Assembly (NCBI GenBank): GCA_902462665.1
Contig: CABQCM010000052.1
Coordinates: 1 to 7,860, forward strand
Reading direction: 5' to 3'
Source: an uncultured Oscillospiraceae bacterium
GTDB lineage: Bacteria; Bacillota; Clostridia; Oscillospirales; Acutalibacteraceae
Length of the DNA: 7,860 bases
The position numbers and the translations under genes were made by a program. Within the stretch, counting starts at the first letter, position 1; each line of letters begins with the position of its first letter. Of this stretch, positions 5,601 through 7,860 are shown one piece after another. Under the pieces are notes generated by a model that was not told the DNA's origin, did not search any database, and worked only from the letters and a program-made list of their open reading frames with translations.

Positions 5601-7860
5601 GATACGGTCTATGTCAAGCTCGTCGCCCGGTTTGCCAGCGTGCTGGGAACGGTGTATTTTGATTGCTTCCAGTTGGAAAAGGGGGAAGCGGCCAATGAAT
5701 ATGTGCTGCTGTCCAATACTGATTTTGAGGATAACGGTTCCAACGATATCCCCACCGGCTGGTATGCCATAAACAAGACGTCGTCCGACGGCCGCTCGCC
5801 CAGAAACGGTATAGCGGAGAATTATTACGGTATTTCCATGACGGGGGATCTGCAAAAGGTCAAGCGATTTTATCAGGAGGTGCCCATTTACAAACCCGCC
5901 AAAGAAGTCGCCCTGTCGGTCAGCGGCAAAGGAATGGGAGATTCCCTGCCGTGGGAGAATCAAACCTTCGGTCTGCGGCTGAATTTCTATTATTCCGACG
6001 GAACGATAGAGACTACCGACCTGATTCGAATGAATCCGGATACTAGGGCGATGCAAACGGTAACCAAAACGGTCTGCGCCTCAAAAGCGAATCTGGAGAA
6101 AACCATCACTAAGGTTCGCTATATTATGGAATATGGAAACAATCTCAACGATGCTAAGTTTTATCAGCCCCAGCTCAAACTCGACCAAACCGGCACCACC
6201 TATACCTATGACACCGAGGGCAACCTGATCAGCGCCAAGGACAATGCCGGGCGAAATACCGATTATGAATACGACGCGGCAACGCCCGAGCTGCTCAAAA
6301 AGCTGACCAATACCGAGAACGAGCAGACGGAATACGAATATTCTACCGTCAATCCCCATCAGGTTGTCGCAGTGCGTCAAAATGCCACCGATACCTCCAT
6401 CGCATTGGAATACGACGGCGTGGGCAATGTGACCAAAAGCACTTATTACGCGGGAACCGGCGATGTTTCCAATGCTACCAACGCGGAGAAAATCGTCACC
6501 AGCGCCACAACGCAAAACAACGGTTATCTGCCCTTTGGGAGTACCGACGCACTGGGGCATGTCACAGTGTCCATGTACAATACCAGCCGCAATTTGTTGA
6601 CCGAGACGACCGACGCAAAGGGCAATGAAATTGAGTATTATTACAATGCGAGCAACGACCGTCTGGAAAGCGTGGTAGGCCGTCGGGACAAAAACGATAC
6701 CAGCACCGAAGTGGAAGTGGATTACGAGTACGACGGCGCGGGCCGGCTGAAACAGATTTCTCACAATGGATTCCACTACGACTTCGGCTATGATTTGTTC
6801 GGCAATCAGATCGGCGTATCGATCGGCAAAAACAACAGCTCACTGAATCTGGTCGGCAATGAATATTACGCCGGAAACGGGCCGCTGAAACAGGTGGATT
6901 ACGTCAACGGCCATAAAGTAAATTATACATACGATAACCTTGACAGATTGGATACAGTGTCGTATGCTGATAGTAACGATAATGTCGATGTTACCTATCG
7001 TTATACCTACGATGCGCGTGGAAATCTGGCGCGGATCAATTCGTCGAAATCAAACAGCGATACGGTGTATCAATACGATTTGCTCAACCGTGTGACCCGG
7101 GTCGCCAAAGGCTCGAGCTTCACGCTGGGCTATACCTACGATACGATGAACCGTGTGACCCAAACCACGGCGGCCTATTCGTCCCAAATCAAGACCACCA
7201 GTTATCGCTATGGCCCTGCCGGGCGACCGGAGGCGGTCACTCTGCCGGGGGGCAAGAGCATCGAGACGCATTACGACAGCCTGGGCCGGCTGGCGGTAAC
7301 CAGTCACGCGCTGAGTGATGAAACAGGGGACCAGTGGAACATCCGATATTATTACAACCAAAGCGCGTCGGGAACGCAGAGCGGCCAGGTTCGCCTGATA
7401 TCGGGGGAATACAAGGGCTTCAACGGCGTATACCAGATGTACGACTACGACGCCAACGGGAACATTACCCATGTCTACGACGGGAAAACGCAGAAGCATC
7501 GGTATTACCACTACGACGGTCTGAATCAGCTGGTGCGGGAGGATAATGAGGACGCCTATACCTCCACAGTCTACAGCTATGACAATGGCGGAAATCTGCT
7601 GAGCAAAAAGATTTACGCCTACAATACAGGTAACTTGGGAAGCGCGTTGTCCACCGTCAACTATGGCTACACCAATGTAGTGTGGGGAGATAAGCTGACG
7701 TCCTACGGCAACCAGACCATCAACTACGACAACCTGGGCAACCCACTGCAATACCGAAGCGGCTTGAGCTTCACGTGGGAGCACGGCCGGCAGATGAAAA
7801 CGTTGACGAATTCAGCGGGATCGACGTGGGAATACTCTTACGACGAAAGCGGTTATCGGA
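2646..7860 (+). CDS. Secreted giant Rhs/YD-repeat protein with DNRLRE-type domain (3' partial), possible polymorphic toxin
   Basis: One uninterrupted frame of 1738 codons runs off the window. Residues 1-28 are a signal peptide: a basic MKKLSKK, a hydrophobic core and a probable cut after TLA. Residues about 69-104 (VKHFRLEDGTYLAAQYEQP and on, rich in W and D) match the conserved N-terminal region of clostridial Rhs proteins. Residues about 315-490 look like a DNRLRE beta domain (AHLYLAL, RIDVYDG, REFDITKLVKKWMEEGNSGLML). An Rhs N-terminal part (about 535-665) is followed by a first YD-repeat block (about 669-834). Residues about 861-1018 and 1025-1183 are two carbohydrate-binding-like beta-sandwich segments. 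From about 1184 on there is a second, long YD-repeat block. YD repeats build a hollow beta shell that in Rhs/Tc toxins encloses a C-terminal effector. The Rhs core motif, autocleavage site and any toxin tip are not reached, so the toxin role is inferred. Base composition is richer in G+C than the upstream gap, and codons often end in C or G. Confidence 0.9.
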   Translation, partial: MKKLSKKLIAMVLSVLMVIGTIPLATLAETTQTTKENENSDSTLYVPGEQSQQTAPILTEVVELREENVKHFRLEDGTYLAAQYEQPIHYEDNGEWKDIDNTLSLQVAEGDDDVEGFENAENPVKIKLAKHADSKKLVKIKQGQHQISWAYAAADNHKAARTLEPDGLPADEKSELDSKAVLDRLTSGISYDDIEPGIDLQYILSSTSLKENIVVKQKRAHYAFTLNLNIKKLTPAMKEDGGIDFTDADGQTVFAIPAPFMTDANGAYSDAVSYTLESGKKNKEYTLTITADDAWINATERAFPVTIDPVISTPQDDSVCIVKNIRSDNSADIDQEMSRIGQYNGSNRVYMEFNLDNLVPGNAMVTNAHLYLALQADSYRTTWNNRRIDVYDGCLNYKYTGGETGPTIYSISWPNQLNGDSFIVDYASVPSSYDSREFDITKLVKKWMEEGNSGLMLRSSDESGAGYHWLAGPDYSAAASRPLLAVYYTDAKGLENHWSYHTQTVGRVTSSVNDFNGNLVLSHADLAENNLRMPFSISHVYNSAKVRDSYCKYNSSTAFGLQTGKGFQLNLQQRIDPVTDTAMTQYGYAYVWLDGDGTQHFFKEVTDKSNTWEDEDGLNLTLTKETVAGIAYLYLADKDDNLSVFNASDGLLYFITDNLPSSTNAVARRANYIGLGYNGTVLQRIYNPEGQTLASFSYNSANYLTQIKDKANRVTKYTYNSWNQLTTITYPDGTTTKFDYFTNSAPYAITGPDNTQLNYSYSNASTGRVTKVQQYSAPNGNNGRSLGQEIQFSYLANSCTGFEYTTRTGNTVSEMYEFDRYGRVFNIEDLEGGAASCVYTPSDNDKVKNRIVSANATQKYVNNLLNNSSCESFAANGNAYDWTPETSGGSYALAGTEHAYLGGHSFQLSNSSYSGWTSVSQRFDAESNTTYTFSGYVKGSSLSYSVSLLAELYDASGNKTTISSGMFGANSDGWERLVLTFTTRSDTVYVKLVARFASVLGTVYFDCFQLEKGEAANEYVLLSNTDFEDNGSNDIPTGWYAINKTSSDGRSPRNGIAENYYGISMTGDLQKVKRFYQEVPIYKPAKEVALSVSGKGMGDSLPWENQTFGLRLNFYYSDGTIETTDLIRMNPDTRAMQTVTKTVCASKANLEKTITKVRYIMEYGNNLNDAKFYQPQLKLDQTGTTYTYDTEGNLISAKDNAGRNTDYEYDAATPELLKKLTNTENEQTEYEYSTVNPHQVVAVRQNATDTSIALEYDGVGNVTKSTYYAGTGDVSNATNAEKIVTSATTQNNGYLPFGSTDALGHVTVSMYNTSRNLLTETTDAKGNEIEYYYNASNDRLESVVGRRDKNDTSTEVEVDYEYDGAGRLKQISHNGFHYDFGYDLFGNQIGVSIGKNNSSLNLVGNEYYAGNGPLKQVDYVNGHKVNYTYDNLDRLDTVSYADSNDNVDVTYRYTYDARGNLARINSSKSNSDTVYQYDLLNRVTRVAKGSSFTLGYTYDTMNRVTQTTAAYSSQIKTTSYRYGPAGRPEAVTLPGGKSIETHYDSLGRLAVTSHALSDETGDQWNIRYYYNQSASGTQSGQVRLISGEYKGFNGVYQMYDYDANGNITHVYDGKTQKHRYYHYDGLNQLVREDNEDAYTSTVYSYDNGGNLLSKKIYAYNTGNLGSALSTVNYGYTNVVWGDKLTSYGNQTINYDNLGNPLQYRSGLSFTWEHGRQMKTLTNSAGSTWEYSYDESGYR
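4650..5145 (+). repeat. First YD-repeat block of the Rhs protein
   Basis: This part of the reading frame encodes degenerate YD/RHS repeats of roughly 20 residues. Examples are FSYNSANYLTQIKDKANRVT, KYTYNSWNQLTTITYPDGTT and MYEFDRYGRVFNIEDLEGG, with the Y/F-x-Y/F-(D/N) start and the G/N-R/Q-(L/V) turn. The units are diverged at the DNA level and so are old repeats. The block is cut off from the second one by about 320 residues of non-YD sequence. Confidence 0.7.
5227..6195 (+). other. Region encoding two tandem carbohydrate-binding-like (CBM4/9-type) segments within the Rhs protein
   Basis: The first segment (about residues 861-1018) opens with LLNNSSCESFAANGNAYDWT and ends with GTVYFDCFQLEKGEAANEY. 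The second (about 1025-1183) opens with TDFEDNGSNDIPTGWYAINK and ends with FYQPQLKLDQTG. Each has the pattern of a beta-sandwich carbohydrate-binding module: a start motif with N/S-x-x-F/C-E, a W near the front, a hydrophobic strand such as YTFSGYVKG, and a closing strand like YFDxxQLE. In secreted clostridial proteins such modules often bind sugars or wall polymers. Specific ligands cannot be read from the sequence. The first is the clearer match. Confidence 0.55.
6196..7860 (+). repeat. Second, long YD-repeat block of the Rhs protein
   Basis: At least a dozen YD units run from YTYDTEGNLISAKDNAGRN to the window edge, for example DYEYDGAGRLKQIS, NYTYDNLDRLDTV, YTYDARGNLARI, YQYDLLNRVTRVA, YTYDTMNRVTQTT, THYDSLGRLAVTS, YDYDANGNITHVY, YSYDNGGNLLSKK and INYDNLGNPLQY. 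Two adjacent units are separated by exactly 63 bases (21 codons). They share TACGAT at 7074 and 7137 and the identical 13-mer AACCGTGTGACCC at 7086-7098 and 7149-7161, encoding NRVT. The block continues past the window toward the expected Rhs core. Confidence 0.8.

Noticed and set aside
3983..5772. Several short + strand frames (3983, 4114, 4534, 4948, 5506) within the Rhs gene
   Set aside because: The main frame reads through without interruption and has clear domains, so these are out-of-frame shadows and not evidence of frameshifts.
6081..6776. Antisense frame (231 codons) within the Rhs gene
   Set aside because: Same pattern: a low-complexity I/V/G/H-rich shadow of the Rhs frame. The antisense frames at 3147-3752, 4743-5357 and 5598-6056 were rejected for the same reason.
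7050..7784. Long antisense frame (244 codons) within the Rhs gene
   Set aside because: It lies wholly opposite the YD-repeat coding frame. Its V/I/G-rich translation is what repeated Tyr-Asp codons give on the other strand, and it has no ribosome binding site I trust.

Overview
The window looks like part of a Gram-positive, probably clostridial (Bacillota) genome. Strong GGAGG-type ribosome binding sites, tight gene overlaps, a family of conjugation-associated proteins typical of Clostridia, and a very large secreted Rhs/YD-repeat protein all point that way. All real genes found are on the + strand.

Region 1 (1 to about 2331) is the trailing end of a compact, translationally coupled operon that resembles the transfer region of an integrative conjugative element (ICE). 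It contains an M23 peptidase that starts before the window, a 52-residue single-pass membrane protein, a CpaE/TadZ-like receiver-plus-ATPase protein with an atypical P-loop, and a winged-helix DNA-binding protein. The first three genes overlap by 8 and 26 bases and the fourth follows after 14 bases, so they are probably made together. A membrane-anchored wall hydrolase fits local opening of peptidoglycan for the transfer channel. The ATPase and the DNA-binding protein fit positioning, partitioning or regulation. The ICE assignment is an inference, because no relaxase, VirB4/VirD4 or integrase lies inside the window.

Region 2 (about 2332 to 2645) is an AT-rich gap. It has a good sigma-A-type promoter (TTGACA, 17 bases, TATATA), a set of inverted repeats in the predicted leader that could be an operator, and a possible remnant reading frame running out of the 3' end of the previous gene. 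This gap looks like the junction between the conjugation operon and a separately expressed module.

Region 3 (2646 to the end) is one uninterrupted reading frame of at least 1738 codons that runs off the window. It encodes a signal peptide, a conserved N-terminal region, a DNRLRE-type beta domain, an Rhs N-terminal region with a first YD-repeat block, two tandem carbohydrate-binding-like beta-sandwich segments, and a second long YD-repeat block. This is the architecture of clostridial secreted Rhs proteins, many of which end in a variable toxin domain. The Rhs core motif, any toxin tip and any immunity gene would lie downstream and cannot be seen. The most interesting point is the pairing of a possible conjugative element with a large exported, possibly toxin-bearing Rhs cargo gene under its own promoter.
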